NCBI GenBank assembly: GCA_018670435.1
Contig: JABHRC010000034.1
Coordinates: forward strand, 1 to 41,055
Reading direction: 5' to 3'
DNA from: Gammaproteobacteria bacterium
GTDB taxonomy: Bacteria > Pseudomonadota > Gammaproteobacteria > GCA-002705445 > GCA-002716945
DNA: 41,055 bases
A program made the translations under genes and the position numbers. Below are positions 7,934-18,749 of the stretch, one piece after another. The notes beneath the pieces were generated by a model. It was not told where the DNA came from and ran no database searches. It worked only from the letters and a program-made list of their open reading frames with translations. The first letter of the stretch is position 1; every line of letters starts with the position of its first letter.

Positions 7934-9514
7934 ATGCCCATGATCGATCAAAATGGCAAGAATAAAGAGCATTCTCTAGCTAAATCTTCTTATATTGTAG
8001 GTGGAATGACATTTATATCAAGAATCTCGGGATTTATCAGAGATATACTATTTGCAAATATATTTGGTGCCTCTGCTAATACAGATGCCTTTTTTGTTGC
8101 ATTTAAAATACCAAATTTTTTTAGAAGGTTATTTGCAGAAGGCGCGTTTATTCAATCTTTTATTCCTGTTTTAAATGATTATAAAACCAATAACCCTATC
8201 GAATTAAAAAAGTTTATTAGCTATGTCCAGGGTAATTTAGCATTGATTCTGTTTATAATAACTTTTTTTGGAATTATTTTTTCAGAAAGCATTATAAATC
8301 TTTTTGCACCTGGGTTTGTAATGGGATCTGAGCAATACATATTGGCCTCAGATATGCTTAAAGTAACTTTTCCATATCTTTTTTTTATTGCATTGACCGC
8401 CATGGCAGCTGGAATCTTTAATACATTTGATAAGTTTTTATTACCAGCAATAACACCTGTTTTACTCAACGTATCATTGATATTTTCAGCTTTATATCTG
8501 ACAAATATGTTTTCAACTCCTATAATGGCACTAGCTTATGGAGTGCTCATAGCAGGATTACTGCAATATATAATACAAATACCTTTTCTTTATAAATTAG
8601 ATCTATTAGTTGCGCCAAAAATTAGTTTTAGATTTTCTGGTGTCAATAAAGTAATCAAATTAATGTTACCCGCAATACTTGGTACGGCTATTGTTCAGAT
8701 AAATTTAATAATAGATTCAGTTGTGGCATCACTTTTAGCGAGTGGAAGTATAAGCTGGCTATATTATTCAGATAGACTTGTAGAATTACCGCTAGGAGTT
8801 TTTGGTATAGCAATAGCGACAGTTATTCTCCCTTCTTTATCAGCGAAATACTCAAAAAAAGATATGGCTGCATATAAGTCTACGCTTGGGAATGCCTTAA
8901 ATATTGCCGTTGTTTTCAGTCTACCAGCAATGTTTGGATTGGTAATCCTGTCAAATCATATAATTATTAGCTTATTTCAATATGGCAGCTTCACTATTAA
9001 TGATACCTTGATGAGTTCAATGAGTTTAGTAGCCTACTCTATTGGCTTACCTGCTTTTATTTTAATGAAAGTTCTATTGACTGGGTTTTTTTCTCGCCAA
9101 GATACTAAAACTCCAGTTCGATATGGCATTATAGCAGTAGCATTCAATGTGGCAATGAATCTATCAGTCTTGGCTTACTATTTACACAATCCTTTTAATG
9201 GCGCACATGCTTTTTTAGCCTTGGCAACATCATTATCTGCTTGGCTACAGGTTTTTTTATTGTACAAAAATTTAAGACAAAATGATTATATATCTAAAAG
9301 TATATTTAAGACCAAACCAAGTTATCAGTCATTGCTTAGCTGTATTATTATGACCATAATTCTTAGCTATACACTATTAGATGTCTTAGAATGGTCACAA
9401 AATGCATATTACGTTAGGGGGGCGCTACTACTGATATATATAATAATGGGCGCTATAATATATACTTCTACCATGTACATACTAGGTTATAAAATTAAAA
9501 AAAATTATATATGA
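7934..9514 (+). CDS. murJ: Lipid II flippase MurJ
   Basis: This inner-membrane lipid II flippase for peptidoglycan synthesis has 526 residues and about fourteen hydrophobic helices. The N-terminal ISRISGFIRDILFA segment and the AFFVAFKIPNFFRRLFAEGAF segment are hallmarks of the MurJ/MviN family. The first ATG at 7934 lacks a clear ribosome site, and an ATG two codons later is equally possible. Its stop overlaps the ribF start by four bases, so the pair is probably translationally coupled. Confidence 0.95.
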   Translation: MPMIDQNGKNKEHSLAKSSYIVGGMTFISRISGFIRDILFANIFGASANTDAFFVAFKIPNFFRRLFAEGAFIQSFIPVLNDYKTNNPIELKKFISYVQGNLALILFIITFFGIIFSESIINLFAPGFVMGSEQYILASDMLKVTFPYLFFIALTAMAAGIFNTFDKFLLPAITPVLLNVSLIFSALYLTNMFSTPIMALAYGVLIAGLLQYIIQIPFLYKLDLLVAPKISFRFSGVNKVIKLMLPAILGTAIVQINLIIDSVVASLLASGSISWLYYSDRLVELPLGVFGIAIATVILPSLSAKYSKKDMAAYKSTLGNALNIAVVFSLPAMFGLVILSNHIIISLFQYGSFTINDTLMSSMSLVAYSIGLPAFILMKVLLTGFFSRQDTKTPVRYGIIAVAFNVAMNLSVLAYYLHNPFNGAHAFLALATSLSAWLQVFLLYKNLRQNDYISKSIFKTKPSYQSLLSCIIMTIILSYTLLDVLEWSQNAYYVRGALLLIYIIMGAIIYTSTMYILGYKIKKNYI

Positions 9515-10443
9515 AGATATTTAATAATCTTAATGACATTCCTATAAATCATAAAAATTCCTCTGTAACTATTGGCAATTTTGATGGGATGCATATGGGT
9601 CATATCAAGCTCCTTGAGAAGACTATCGAGCTTGCAAAAAAATATAATACCATACCAGTAGTAATGACTTTCAGTCCTATGCCTGAAGAGTATTTCCAGA
9701 AGAAAGATTTCTTTAGGTTAATGAGTAATGCTGATAAGATGGATTTTTTTAAAAATTATGGAATACTAGAAATAATTTTAATACCTTTCAATCTAGAATT
9801 TTCTAAGATTAGTGCAAGTAGCTTTATTGATAATATTCTTATAAAGAAGCTTAATGCAAAACATATTGTTGTAGGCAATGACTTTAGGTTTGGAAATAAG
9901 CGAGAGGGTGATGTTGAACTTTTAAAATCATTTAATAGTAATCATGATTTTGAAGTAAAAATGATCAATTTAGTAGAAATATCTGGCAAAAAAATAAGTA
10001 GCACAAGTATACGTAAATTACTAACATCAGGTAAAATTTCAGAAGCTAATGCTCATCTTAATAAACCTTTTGCAATCACTGGTCCTGTAGTCCATGGTGA
10101 AAAACTTGGTAGAGAACTCGGATATCCAACAGCTAATATTGAAATATATAAATCTTACCCAATAAATGGTATATTTTTAGTAGAAATATTACGCAAGAAT
10201 AGTAAAAAATTATACGGCCTAGCCAGCATAGGTAATAAGCCTACATTTTCTGGAATCAGTGATATTCTAGAGGTATTTATATTTAACTTTGATTTAGATA
10301 TATATGGGGAAACTATTAAAGTAATATTTTTAGAAAAAATTAGAGATCAGATTAAGTTTAATACTAAAGATGAATTAATTGATCAAATGAAAAATGATCA
10401 TATTTTAGCTTTAGATATTTTGAGAAAAAAAAATGAATTATAA
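9511..10443 (+). CDS. ribF: Bifunctional riboflavin kinase / FAD synthetase
   Basis: This enzyme converts riboflavin to FMN and FAD. The N-terminal nucleotidyltransferase half has [12 protein letters not shown] and VVGNDFRFG, and SSTSIRKLL near residue 170. The C-terminal flavokinase half has [12 protein letters not shown] and GIFLVEI. The length of 310 residues is normal. It overlaps ileS by 11 bases, the conserved ribF-ileS-lspA order. Confidence 0.95.
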   Translation: MKIFNNLNDIPINHKNSSVTIGNFDGMHMGHIKLLEKTIELAKKYNTIPVVMTFSPMPEEYFQKKDFFRLMSNADKMDFFKNYGILEIILIPFNLEFSKISASSFIDNILIKKLNAKHIVVGNDFRFGNKREGDVELLKSFNSNHDFEVKMINLVEISGKKISSTSIRKLLTSGKISEANAHLNKPFAITGPVVHGEKLGRELGYPTANIEIYKSYPINGIFLVEILRKNSKKLYGLASIGNKPTFSGISDILEVFIFNFDLDIYGETIKVIFLEKIRDQIKFNTKDELIDQMKNDHILALDILRKKNEL

Positions 10444-13192
10444 AGACACTTTAAACCTTCCATCAACAGATTTTCCCATGAAAGCTAATCTTCCTAATAA
10501 AGAACCTGAAATAATGGGTCATTGGGATGATATTAAATTATATGAAGAAATAAGAAAAAAAAGCAAAGGTTCAAAAAAGTTTATTTTGCATGATGGGCCG
10601 CCATATGCAAATGGTGATATCCATATAGGCCATGCTGTAAATAAAATATTGAAAGATATTGTAGTTAAAAGCAAAACAATCTCAGGATATGATGCTCCCT
10701 TCATCCCTGGATGGGATTGTCATGGCCTTCCCATTGAACTAGTGATTGAAAAAAAATATGGGAAATCTAAGTTTCGAGATGATAAAAATGCATTCAGAAA
10801 AGCTTGTAGAGAATATGCCTCTAAGCAAGTAAATAATCAAAAATTAGACTTCATAAGACTTGGTGTGTCGGCTGACTGGAATAATTCATATAGCAGCATG
10901 GATAAAACTTTTGAGGCTTCGGCTGTACGTAGTTTAGCTACTATTATTAAAAATAATCATATATATTTTGGTTCAAAACCTGTCCATTGGTGCATAGAAT
11001 CAGAATCTGCTCTGGCAGAAGCAGAAGTAGAATATCAAGATATAGTATCGGATGCAGTTAATGTATTGTTTCGTCTATCCAAACAGGAAGATTTTTTAAA
11101 GAGAATTGAAATCAAAACTACCAACGATATCTATTTTATAATATGGACGACAACGCCATGGACATTGCCCGCAAATCAGGCAATCGCCATTGGCGAAGAA
11201 ATTGAATATGTTTTAGCTGACATTGGTGATAAGTCTGTTGTTATTGCGAAAGACCTAATGGAATCTTTGTCAGTCAAAGCTGGTTTAAAATTTATAAGAG
11301 TTTTAGGGAACTTCCAAGGAAAAGAATTATTAGGGCTGAAAGCTGAACATCCCTTTTATGAAAAAGAAGTTCCAATAATTAGCGCTGAACATGTTACAAC
11401 AGAAAATGGCACAGGCCTTGTTCATATAGCACCTGGTCATGGCCAAGATGACTATATAGCAGGTTTAAAAAATGACCTAGAAGTTTTTAACCCTGTTAAT
11501 GACAAAGGTGTGTTCGTAGAGTCCTTAGAATTATTTGGAGGAATGCATGTCAGAAAGGCTAACGTTCCTATTATTGAAGAATTAACTAAAAACAATAAAT
11601 TATTTCATCATGAAAAGTACTCACATAGCTATCCACATTGCTGGAGATTTAAAACACCTCTTATATTCAGAGCAACACCCCAATGGTTTATTAGTATGGA
11701 TCAGAATAAATTGAGAGATAATATTCTAGGCACACTCGAAGATGTAAGTTGGATTCCAAGTTGGGGCAATGAAAGAATAAAGAATATGATTAAAAATAGA
11801 CCAGACTGGTGCATCTCGAGACAAAGGTTTTGGGGAGTGCCAATACCTTTGTTTATACATAAAGAAACAAATCAATTACATCATAAAACTAGCATAATTC
11901 TTGAAAAAGCAGCTGAAATTATAGAAAAAAATAATATAGAAGCGTGGTTTGAATACGATAAAAGTCAGCTCCTAGGTGATGACAAAGAAAACTATCATAT
12001 GGTGACTGATACTCTCGATGTATGGTTTGATTCAGGAATATCACATTTCTCTGTAATGAAGCAGAGAGAATTGGGTGATGCTGCTGACTTATACCTCGAA
12101 GGTTCAGATCAACATAGAGGTTGGTTCCAGTCATCTTTGATAACAGCTCATGCAACCATGGGTAAGCCTCCATACAAAACAGTTTTAACACATGGTTTTG
12201 TTGTGGATGCTGATGGTCAAAAAATGTCTAAATCACAAGGTAATGTAATTGCGCCACAATCTATCATTAAAGATAAAGGATCTGATATATTAAGATTGTG
12301 GGTTGCTAATACAGACTATACAAAAGAGATGAACATATCTCCAGAAATAATAAAACGTACTACAGAATCTTATAGAAGAATAAGAAATACTATTAAATTC
12401 TTATTATCAAATGTTAATGATTTTAATGAATCAAAAGAAAAAATAAATTTCTCACAAATGATGCTCATAGATAAATGGATTATCTCGTCTGCCCTAGATT
12501 TACAAAAATCAATTAAAGATAATTTTGATAATTATAAGTTTCATCAAATCGCACAGGATATACAAAATTTTTGTACTACCCAACTAGGTGGTTACTATCT
12601 TGATATAGTAAAAGATAGATTATATACATCACATAAAACTGGATTAGCTAGAAAATCTTGTCAAACTGTATGCTTAAAATTATTAAAGATGATTAACTTA
12701 TGGATAGCTCCAATTCTGTCATTTACTGCGGAAGAAATGTATAGGCATGTAGGGGGGGTAAAACTTAAATCTATATTTTTAGAAGAATGGATTCAGTATG
12801 ATATAGAAATCAGTGATGAAGAAAAAGAATTAGGCGACATCCTATTTTCTTTAAAACAAGCTATTTCGAAAAAACTAGAAGAATCTAGAAATAATGGAGT
12901 TATTGGCTCTTCACTTGATGCAACAATAAAACTTGGGGTTAATGAAAAGATTTACCTAAAACTATTAGATAAGAGTGATGAATTAAAGTTTATTTTTATT
13001 ACCTCTGAATGTCACCTAGAAAAAGTACTTGGAGATGAGACAAACATATTTATTGAGAAAAATAATAATGATAAATGTGATAGATGTTGGCATAGAAATG
13101 AATCAGTAGGATCTATACCTGATCATGAAAACTTATGCTCAAGATGTCATCAGAATATTTTTGATTCTGGCGAAACAAGAAAACTAGGCTAA
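10433..13192 (+). CDS. ileS: Isoleucyl-tRNA synthetase
   Basis: This class I aminoacyl-tRNA synthetase of 919 residues charges tRNA-Ile. The HIGH motif appears in [12 protein letters not shown] near residue 60 and the KMSKS loop in [11 protein letters not shown] near 600. The editing domain contains [12 protein letters not shown]. The C-terminal zinc site is present as CDRCWHR and CSRCHQN, the bacterial form of the enzyme. Its stop shares one base with the lspA start. Confidence 0.97.
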   Translation: MNYKDTLNLPSTDFPMKANLPNKEPEIMGHWDDIKLYEEIRKKSKGSKKFILHDGPPYANGDIHIGHAVNKILKDIVVKSKTISGYDAPFIPGWDCHGLPIELVIEKKYGKSKFRDDKNAFRKACREYASKQVNNQKLDFIRLGVSADWNNSYSSMDKTFEASAVRSLATIIKNNHIYFGSKPVHWCIESESALAEAEVEYQDIVSDAVNVLFRLSKQEDFLKRIEIKTTNDIYFIIWTTTPWTLPANQAIAIGEEIEYVLADIGDKSVVIAKDLMESLSVKAGLKFIRVLGNFQGKELLGLKAEHPFYEKEVPIISAEHVTTENGTGLVHIAPGHGQDDYIAGLKNDLEVFNPVNDKGVFVESLELFGGMHVRKANVPIIEELTKNNKLFHHEKYSHSYPHCWRFKTPLIFRATPQWFISMDQNKLRDNILGTLEDVSWIPSWGNERIKNMIKNRPDWCISRQRFWGVPIPLFIHKETNQLHHKTSIILEKAAEIIEKNNIEAWFEYDKSQLLGDDKENYHMVTDTLDVWFDSGISHFSVMKQRELGDAADLYLEGSDQHRGWFQSSLITAHATMGKPPYKTVLTHGFVVDADGQKMSKSQGNVIAPQSIIKDKGSDILRLWVANTDYTKEMNISPEIIKRTTESYRRIRNTIKFLLSNVNDFNESKEKINFSQMMLIDKWIISSALDLQKSIKDNFDNYKFHQIAQDIQNFCTTQLGGYYLDIVKDRLYTSHKTGLARKSCQTVCLKLLKMINLWIAPILSFTAEEMYRHVGGVKLKSIFLEEWIQYDIEISDEEKELGDILFSLKQAISKKLEESRNNGVIGSSLDATIKLGVNEKIYLKLLDKSDELKFIFITSECHLEKVLGDETNIFIEKNNNDKCDRCWHRNESVGSIPDHENLCSRCHQNIFDSGETRKLG

Positions 13193-13683
13193 TGGATCGT
13201 TTATCTATACTCTTCATTTCTTTGTTAGTGTTGACAGATTATATGTCAAAACTTTTTATAAAAAGTATTATTCTAGAGGCGAACCAGTTCATAGAAAAAT
13301 CTGTTGTTGTGAATGATTATATTATATTATCGATTTACTATAATAAGGGGATAGCCTTTAGTTTTCTAGATTCTGATTCATTAGCTATAAACTATTTTGT
13401 TATATTTCTAGTGGCAGTAATAATATTATATTTATTATCAATATTTATCAAAAATAATAAAAATTTCAATAAGCTCGAATACTCTTCGTATATTCTTATC
13501 TTAGGTGGAGCACTAGGTAATTTTATAGACAGGCTATTCAATCAGTCTGTTTTAGATTTTATAATAATTCATTATGATGATATTTATTTTCCAGGTATAT
13601 TCAACTTTGCAGATATGTTCATTACAATAGGTGTATTGCTGATTATAATTTCATATTTAACAGGTAGAAAAAAGTATGATTAA
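13192..13683 (+). CDS. lspA: Lipoprotein signal peptidase (signal peptidase II)
   Basis: This inner-membrane aspartyl protease cleaves prolipoproteins after lipidation. It has 163 residues and four hydrophobic helices. The two catalytic aspartates lie in GNFIDRL and FNFADMFI. It starts within the ileS stop (one-base overlap) and overlaps fkpB by 8 bases, as expected in the ileS-lspA-fkpB-ispH operon. Confidence 0.94.
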   Translation: MDRLSILFISLLVLTDYMSKLFIKSIILEANQFIEKSVVVNDYIILSIYYNKGIAFSFLDSDSLAINYFVIFLVAVIILYLLSIFIKNNKNFNKLEYSSYILILGGALGNFIDRLFNQSVLDFIIIHYDDIYFPGIFNFADMFITIGVLLIIISYLTGRKKYD

Positions 13684-14113
13684 GTTTAATTCTTTAGTTA
13701 AATTACATTACTCAATATCTAATGTAGATAAGATAATATTTGAATCTACCTTCAGTTCTGAACCTGTTACCGTGAGAATTGGAGATGGTACATTACCCAG
13801 AAAACTAGAAATGACGCTATATGGCTTGGTTGTTGACAGTAATCAATCAATGACACTAGAACCTAAAGATGCATTTGGTCTTAGAGATAAATCTAAAACT
13901 CAAACCTTAGATATAAATATGTTCCCTAATAAAAAAATGATAAAAGTAGATAATATAATAGAAATTGATGTTAAAGAAAAAGATGGTACAGTTCATCCAT
14001 CATTTGCTATGATAAAACAAGTTAATGGAAAAGATGTATTACTAGATTTGAATCACCCATTAGCAGGGCATACAATTATATTTAAGGTAAAAATTGTCGA
14101 TATTAATGAATAA
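13676..14113 (+). CDS. fkpB: FKBP-type peptidyl-prolyl isomerase, SlpA/FkpB-like
   Basis: This is a cytoplasmic prolyl isomerase/chaperone of 145 residues. It has the SlyD/SlpA-type arrangement, with an N-terminal FKBP strand (LVKLHYSI), GDGTLPRKLE, an inserted-flap segment around DAFGLRDKS, and the C-terminal DLNHPLAGHTIIFKVKI signature. It lacks the His-rich tail of SlyD, so SlpA/FkpB is the better name. Its place between lspA and ispH supports this. Confidence 0.9.
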   Translation: MIKFNSLVKLHYSISNVDKIIFESTFSSEPVTVRIGDGTLPRKLEMTLYGLVVDSNQSMTLEPKDAFGLRDKSKTQTLDINMFPNKKMIKVDNIIEIDVKEKDGTVHPSFAMIKQVNGKDVLLDLNHPLAGHTIIFKVKIVDINE

Positions 14114-15062
14114 TACTTTTATAGATACTAAACTTATATTAGCTACACCCAGAGGCTTTTGCGCTGGAGTTGAGAGAGCTGTTGATATAGTTAATAAGGC
14201 TATAGATGTCTTTGGTTCACCAATATATGTAAAACATGAAGTTGTTCATAATAAATATGTTATAGAGGACCTTGAGAAAAAAGGTGTTTCATTTATAGAG
14301 GATATCAACGAGGTTCCAAAAAATTCAATCTTAATTTATAGCGCTCACGGTGTATCGATTGAAGTTAAAAATGATGCTAAAAAAAGAAATCTAAAAATAT
14401 TTGATGCTACGTGTCCATTAGTGACAAAAGTTCATTTAGAAGTCCATAAATACTCAAGGCTAAATACTGATGTAATATTAATTGGTCATAAAGGTCATCC
14501 AGAAATAGAAGGCACTATGGGTCAATATAAATCATCAAGAGGAAAGATACATCTAATAGAAAATCTCGGTGATATAAAAAAACTCCGAATAAATAATAAT
14601 CATGTTGCTTATGTAACTCAAACGACACTATCTATAGATGACACAAAAGGAATAATACTTAAATTATTAGAAAAATATCCTCATATACAATCACCAGTTA
14701 AAAGTGATATTTGCTATGCAACTCAAAATAGACAAGATGCTGTCAAAGCAATACTCAAATATTGTGACTATTTACTTGTGATTGGATCAGTTAATAGCTC
14801 AAACTCAAGAAGATTGGTAGAGTTAGCATTAAAAAATAATATTTCTTCTAAACTTATTGATAGCAAAAATGATATCAGCCTTAAAGAACTAAAACATAAA
14901 AAAAATATTGGTATTACCGCCGGTGCTTCTGCTCCTCAAGTACTACTAGACCAAGTAGTAAATTACTTAGTAGAGAATGGAGCAACCATGGATAGTGTAA
15001 AACAAGATATTATAATTGAAGATATAACTTTTAGCATTCCCAAAGAGTTAAGAGAACTATAA
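14106..15062 (+). CDS. ispH: 4-hydroxy-3-methylbut-2-enyl diphosphate reductase
   Basis: This [4Fe-4S] enzyme performs the last step of the MEP pathway, producing isopentenyl and dimethylallyl diphosphate. Three cluster cysteines are visible in PRGFCAGVERAV, DATCPLVTKVH and DICYATQNRQDA. The frame opens at a TTG at 14094, but the ATG at 14106 gives the usual short N-terminus and overlaps the fkpB stop by 8 bases, so it is preferred (318 residues). The 3' end overlaps the convergent dsrR by 6 bases. Confidence 0.95.
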   Translation: MNNTFIDTKLILATPRGFCAGVERAVDIVNKAIDVFGSPIYVKHEVVHNKYVIEDLEKKGVSFIEDINEVPKNSILIYSAHGVSIEVKNDAKKRNLKIFDATCPLVTKVHLEVHKYSRLNTDVILIGHKGHPEIEGTMGQYKSSRGKIHLIENLGDIKKLRINNNHVAYVTQTTLSIDDTKGIILKLLEKYPHIQSPVKSDICYATQNRQDAVKAILKYCDYLLVIGSVNSSNSRRLVELALKNNISSKLIDSKNDISLKELKHKKNIGITAGASAPQVLLDQVVNYLVENGATMDSVKQDIIIEDITFSIPKELREL

Positions 15063-15413
15063 ATCATGAGTGATATTCTTATCCAGGCTCTCATCAGGAG
15101 GAGAAAAAGATGGATCATTTGGATTTAAGAAAATAAACTCATATTTACCATCTTCCAGTTCTACATAATCTAATTTACAATTTTTTAAATTCAGCATTGA
15201 TCCAGGTGATATAATAATTTCAACTTTATTAATTTTCAATCGCAAATCTTCTTCTTTTGATTGATCAAATCCCATCATGTAATTATATTTGCCATCATTG
15301 GCGACATTAACCGCTATTCTTAGTGGCCAATCCGTAGAATCAGTATCTTCTGCAGATTTGATTATCTGAGCAGCTGCTGAATCTGTAATTTCAAATATCT
15401 TTTTTTGTTTCAT
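15057..15413 (-). CDS. dsrR: DsrR, A-type-scaffold-like protein of the dsr operon
   Basis: This 118-residue protein has an IscA/HesB-like fold. The N-terminal FEITDSAAAQIIKSA helix resembles A-type Fe-S carriers, but the three cysteines that bind Fe-S in IscA are missing; the one Cys in the protein lies in an unrelated place. That is the known DsrR pattern. In Allochromatium vinosum DsrR is needed for efficient sulfur-globule oxidation and was proposed to act post-transcriptionally. The gene overlaps the end of dsrN by 23 bases and is the last gene of the operon. dsrS, which follows in A. vinosum, is absent here. Confidence 0.88.
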   Translation of the reverse strand: MKQKKIFEITDSAAAQIIKSAEDTDSTDWPLRIAVNVANDGKYNYMMGFDQSKEEDLRLKINKVEIIISPGSMLNLKNCKLDYVELEDGKYEFIFLNPNDPSFSPPDESLDKNITHDL

Positions 15414-16770
15414 TATTTTTTATATTATTAACAAAGTTTAAAAAATTCGCAACCCATCTAGATTGGGATGTATCTCTTAAATGGCTATAAGAAGCTATAA
15501 GGTTTTTATATAATATACCATCATGCTTGCCATTGGTACCATATCCACGCATGACCTTAAAACCATAAGAATATGAACTGTTTTTTAATTTAATATCAGA
15601 ATAATGAAATTCATGGCATTTTATCAGGTCTTTGTTTAACATCCAGGGATGCTTATTAGTAACCATTAGCTCAACATAGCCACGACCAATAGGTTTATCT
15701 AACATTTTAATATCTGCATTGATAATTCCAGTCATTTTAAACTTATTTGTCTTTGTTATTATTGAATTACATAAATACATTAAGCCGCCACACTCAGCAT
15801 AAACAGGCATTTCAGATTCAATATAATTAGAAATTGACTTAATCATTCTAGTATTTTTAGTTAATTTATCAGCAACACGTTCAGGAAATCCACCTCCAAT
15901 AAATAATCCATCCACCTTAGGTAAAACTTTGTCTTTTAAAGTGTCAAAATAAATAATTTTAGCACCGAGTCTTTTAAACTCATTGATATCATCAGGATAA
16001 TAGAAGCCAAAAGCGCTGTCAAAGGCTACACCTATTCTTAAATTAGAGTATATATGTTTTTTTAAAACCACTTTTGGAATTTTATTATCCTTATTATTAG
16101 TTTTTTTATTAATTAAATATTTCATATCAACAGATTTTTTTATAACTGATGATATGTTTTTAATGATATTTTTAGTATAAGGGTTTTGAAATACTGGCTC
16201 TAACCCAAGCTTCTTTTCCATAATAGTTAGTTGTTTATTTTTATGAATGGAACCAATAACTTTTAGTTTTGTGAATTCGTTTATAGCATTAATTACCTTA
16301 TTCTCATGTCTATCATTTGCAATATTATTGAGTATGATACCTTTATATTTAATTTTTTTATCAAATTCTTGATAACCCTTAAGTAAAGGGGCTACTCCTC
16401 TTGTCATGCCAACGCAGTCAATAACCAGAATGACCTCAAGTTTTAAAAGATGCGCTAATGATGCATTACTATCGCCACCATCTAAACTAATACCGTCAAA
16501 TAAGCCCTTATTTCCTTCGATAATTGATATATTTTTCTCATAGGACATCTGCTTGTATAACTTTTTAATTTCAGAATTACTCATAGTGAAAAAATCTAAA
16601 TTATAACAGTTAACTTTAGATGCAAGACTAAGCCAATAGGGATCTATATAATCAGGACCTTTTTTAAATACAGCTAAAGAATCAGTTCTGCTTAATATAG
16701 AACTTATACCAGTAGCAATAATAGTTTTTCCAGATGATTTTTTGGTAGATGATATAAGATATGACTTCAC
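15391..16770 (-). CDS. dsrN: DsrN, cobyrinate a,c-diamide synthase-like siroheme amidase
   Basis: This 459-residue CbiA-like glutamine amidotransferase, by analogy with A. vinosum, amidates siroheme to siroamide, the prosthetic group of DsrAB. The N-terminal half is a dethiobiotin-synthetase-like P-loop domain (SSTKKSSGKTIIATG, GLFDGI). The C-terminal half is a class I amidotransferase with the nucleophile in PVYAECGGLMYL and the FIGGGFPERVA segment. The gene follows dsrP by 6 bases. It could be mistaken for a cobalamin gene, but no other cobalamin genes are present and the dsr context decides. Confidence 0.9.
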   Translation of the reverse strand: MKSYLISSTKKSSGKTIIATGISSILSRTDSLAVFKKGPDYIDPYWLSLASKVNCYNLDFFTMSNSEIKKLYKQMSYEKNISIIEGNKGLFDGISLDGGDSNASLAHLLKLEVILVIDCVGMTRGVAPLLKGYQEFDKKIKYKGIILNNIANDRHENKVINAINEFTKLKVIGSIHKNKQLTIMEKKLGLEPVFQNPYTKNIIKNISSVIKKSVDMKYLINKKTNNKDNKIPKVVLKKHIYSNLRIGVAFDSAFGFYYPDDINEFKRLGAKIIYFDTLKDKVLPKVDGLFIGGGFPERVADKLTKNTRMIKSISNYIESEMPVYAECGGLMYLCNSIITKTNKFKMTGIINADIKMLDKPIGRGYVELMVTNKHPWMLNKDLIKCHEFHYSDIKLKNSSYSYGFKVMRGYGTNGKHDGILYKNLIASYSHLRDTSQSRWVANFLNFVNNIKNNETKKDI

Positions 16771-16776
16771 GATATA

Positions 16777-17997
16777 TTAGCTATCAGAAGATTTTTCGGC
16801 AGCTTCTTTTTTGTGTAGTGAAGAAATCATAGTAGGTAGAAATTTAAAATTAGCAATGCCAACTAGGACAATAATTAATGCTAATGCTATCCCGCCTATG
16901 CCTAATCCAAATTCATATACTGAAGGTATATAGGAGTGGACAACATTATCAAAAAAAGAAGAGTCTATGATAATATGATCAGGAAAGATTGTTAATGGGT
17001 ATGCTTGACCGCCAATTATAATAACATACATAGCTATAAAACTACCTATAAGAATTAGAATCGATGATATTGTTAATGCAAGATGTGTACATAACTTATT
17101 TGATGATAGGATTATAATAGGCAGTATAATACCAATAAAAACTTGTCCAACCCAAAAAGAGATTGTATAGATTCCACCTGAAGATAATATAAAAATTTCA
17201 AAATCTAAATGCTTAGCTATGTACATATTTGTAACATGGTACAAGCCGAGAAAATATAAATTGGCAAATAAAAACATAACGCTTAATTTTTTAAGATTAT
17301 CCAGAATATCTGTGGTGATATATGTATCGTGAAACTTACTAATTAACCTCAATATTAGGTAATACACCGCTGTACCATATAGTAGAGACATAACAATGAA
17401 AAGTGGGGCTAATATTGCTGTGGAGTAAGCTTCTCGTGCTACAAGAAAACCAAAAATTGAACCGGTACCAGTTGTAAGTATAATTCTCCAACCAAATGCA
17501 AATGTACCCATAAATTTAGAATACTTATTAACTTCGCGATCTAACATCGTCCACATATAAGCTGCAAGCACAACTGTAAATCCAGAGTATAAAAATATAT
17601 TCCAAGAGAATATTGATTTAAAGTTATAAGTTGTCATAGCGACAATTAATCTATTTGGACGTCCTAAATCTAATACTAATATTACAAGACCTGCTATCAA
17701 AAAGGATATCGCCAATAAGGCAGATAAGGGAGCTAAAGGTTTATATAATTTCTTGTCGAAAACTGATGATATAGATGCAATATTTAAAACTCCTGAAGCA
17801 ATAACAATTAGGAGTACAGCAAATATATGGGGAAGACCCCAAACAATCTGATTATTCATTCCAGTGACATAGTGTCCTTCTAATTCCATATAATGAGAAC
17901 ATGCAAATCCCAGAAGGATAAAAAATCCTAAAAGGAAAAAATTAGACCAAAACATTTTTGGATTGATAATAAATTTAGTAAAGGTAATTTTATCCAT
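16777..17997 (-). CDS. dsrP: DsrP, NrfD-like membrane subunit of DsrMKJOP
   Basis: This integral inner-membrane protein (406 residues, about ten hydrophobic helices) belongs to the NrfD/PsrC family. It exchanges electrons between the quinone pool and the periplasmic DsrJ/DsrO subunits. Conserved features include the polar GLPHIFAVLL segment in the second helix and the LDLGRPNRL loop, both usual in NrfD-type quinone-interacting subunits. It follows dsrO by 5 bases. Confidence 0.93.
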   Translation of the reverse strand: MDKITFTKFIINPKMFWSNFFLLGFFILLGFACSHYMELEGHYVTGMNNQIVWGLPHIFAVLLIVIASGVLNIASISSVFDKKLYKPLAPLSALLAISFLIAGLVILVLDLGRPNRLIVAMTTYNFKSIFSWNIFLYSGFTVVLAAYMWTMLDREVNKYSKFMGTFAFGWRIILTTGTGSIFGFLVAREAYSTAILAPLFIVMSLLYGTAVYYLILRLISKFHDTYITTDILDNLKKLSVMFLFANLYFLGLYHVTNMYIAKHLDFEIFILSSGGIYTISFWVGQVFIGIILPIIILSSNKLCTHLALTISSILILIGSFIAMYVIIIGGQAYPLTIFPDHIIIDSSFFDNVVHSYIPSVYEFGLGIGGIALALIIVLVGIANFKFLPTMISSLHKKEAAEKSSDS

Positions 17998-18002
17998 GAT
18001 AA

Positions 18003-18749
18003 TTAAAATCCAGAGTAAGTAACTCTTTGCTTAAGTTTCAAGTCTTCTCTTAAGCGTCTGCTTGGTTTTGTTTTTATAGCTAAACTGACACGACTATCAG
18101 GATTAGCTAAATCACCAAACGTTATTGCGTTATGACCTTCTTTCATACACGCTTCTTCGCAGGCAGTAGTCTCAGAACCATGGTCTATTCTATTGACACA
18201 AAGGTTACAACTTTCAACACAGCCTTTTCCTCTTGGGGAACTTGTAACTTGTTCTGTTAAATTTTCATGTACAAAAGATCTAGCTTTAAATGGACAAGCC
18301 ATCATGCAATATCTACATCCAATGCATGTATGCTGATTTACCATAACAATACCGTCTTCTCGTCTAAAAGACGCTCCAGTGGGACAAACATCTACGCATG
18401 GAGGATTTTCGCAATGTTGGCACATCATAGGAAGAGTTGTAACTTGTTCCGTCCTAATATCTTTAATCTGAAGCTTTCTTATCCACTGTGAATCAGTTTC
18501 AGGTCTATCAAAACCATAAAGACCATTCTCATCTACACAGGCATCTACACATGCGGTACATCCATCCACACATTTTGTAACATCAACATTAATGGCCCAT
18601 TCTGTTTTAGCGCTCACCTCTGCATCCAAAGGTTTTGAAGCAACTGCTTTAGGAATTAAATCAGGAATTATATATACAGTAGATATTGCTGTAAAAGATT
18701 TTACCATGAATTCTCGTCTTGTTAGTCTAGCACTATCTTTCATATTCAT
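18003..18749 (-). CDS. dsrO: DsrO, periplasmic ferredoxin-like subunit with Tat signal
   Basis: This 248-residue iron-sulfur subunit of the DsrMKJOP transmembrane complex has a twin-arginine signal (LTRREFMVKSF, Arg 11-12) that sends it folded to the periplasm. Several 4Fe ligand sets are visible: CVDGCTACVDAC, CQHCENPPCVDVCP and CIGCRYCMMACP, with more cysteines in CVESCNLC. The start overlaps the dsrJ end by 17 bases. An ATG at 18743 would shorten it by two residues without affecting the Tat motif. Confidence 0.93.
   Translation of the reverse strand: MNMKDSARLTRREFMVKSFTAISTVYIIPDLIPKAVASKPLDAEVSAKTEWAINVDVTKCVDGCTACVDACVDENGLYGFDRPETDSQWIRKLQIKDIRTEQVTTLPMMCQHCENPPCVDVCPTGASFRREDGIVMVNQHTCIGCRYCMMACPFKARSFVHENLTEQVTSSPRGKGCVESCNLCVNRIDHGSETTACEEACMKEGHNAITFGDLANPDSRVSLAIKTKPSRRLREDLKLKQRVTYSGF

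Noticed and set aside
15391-16770. Annotation as a cobalamin biosynthesis gene (cobB/cbiA)
   Set aside because: There are no other cobalamin genes; its position between dsrP and dsrR identifies DsrN.
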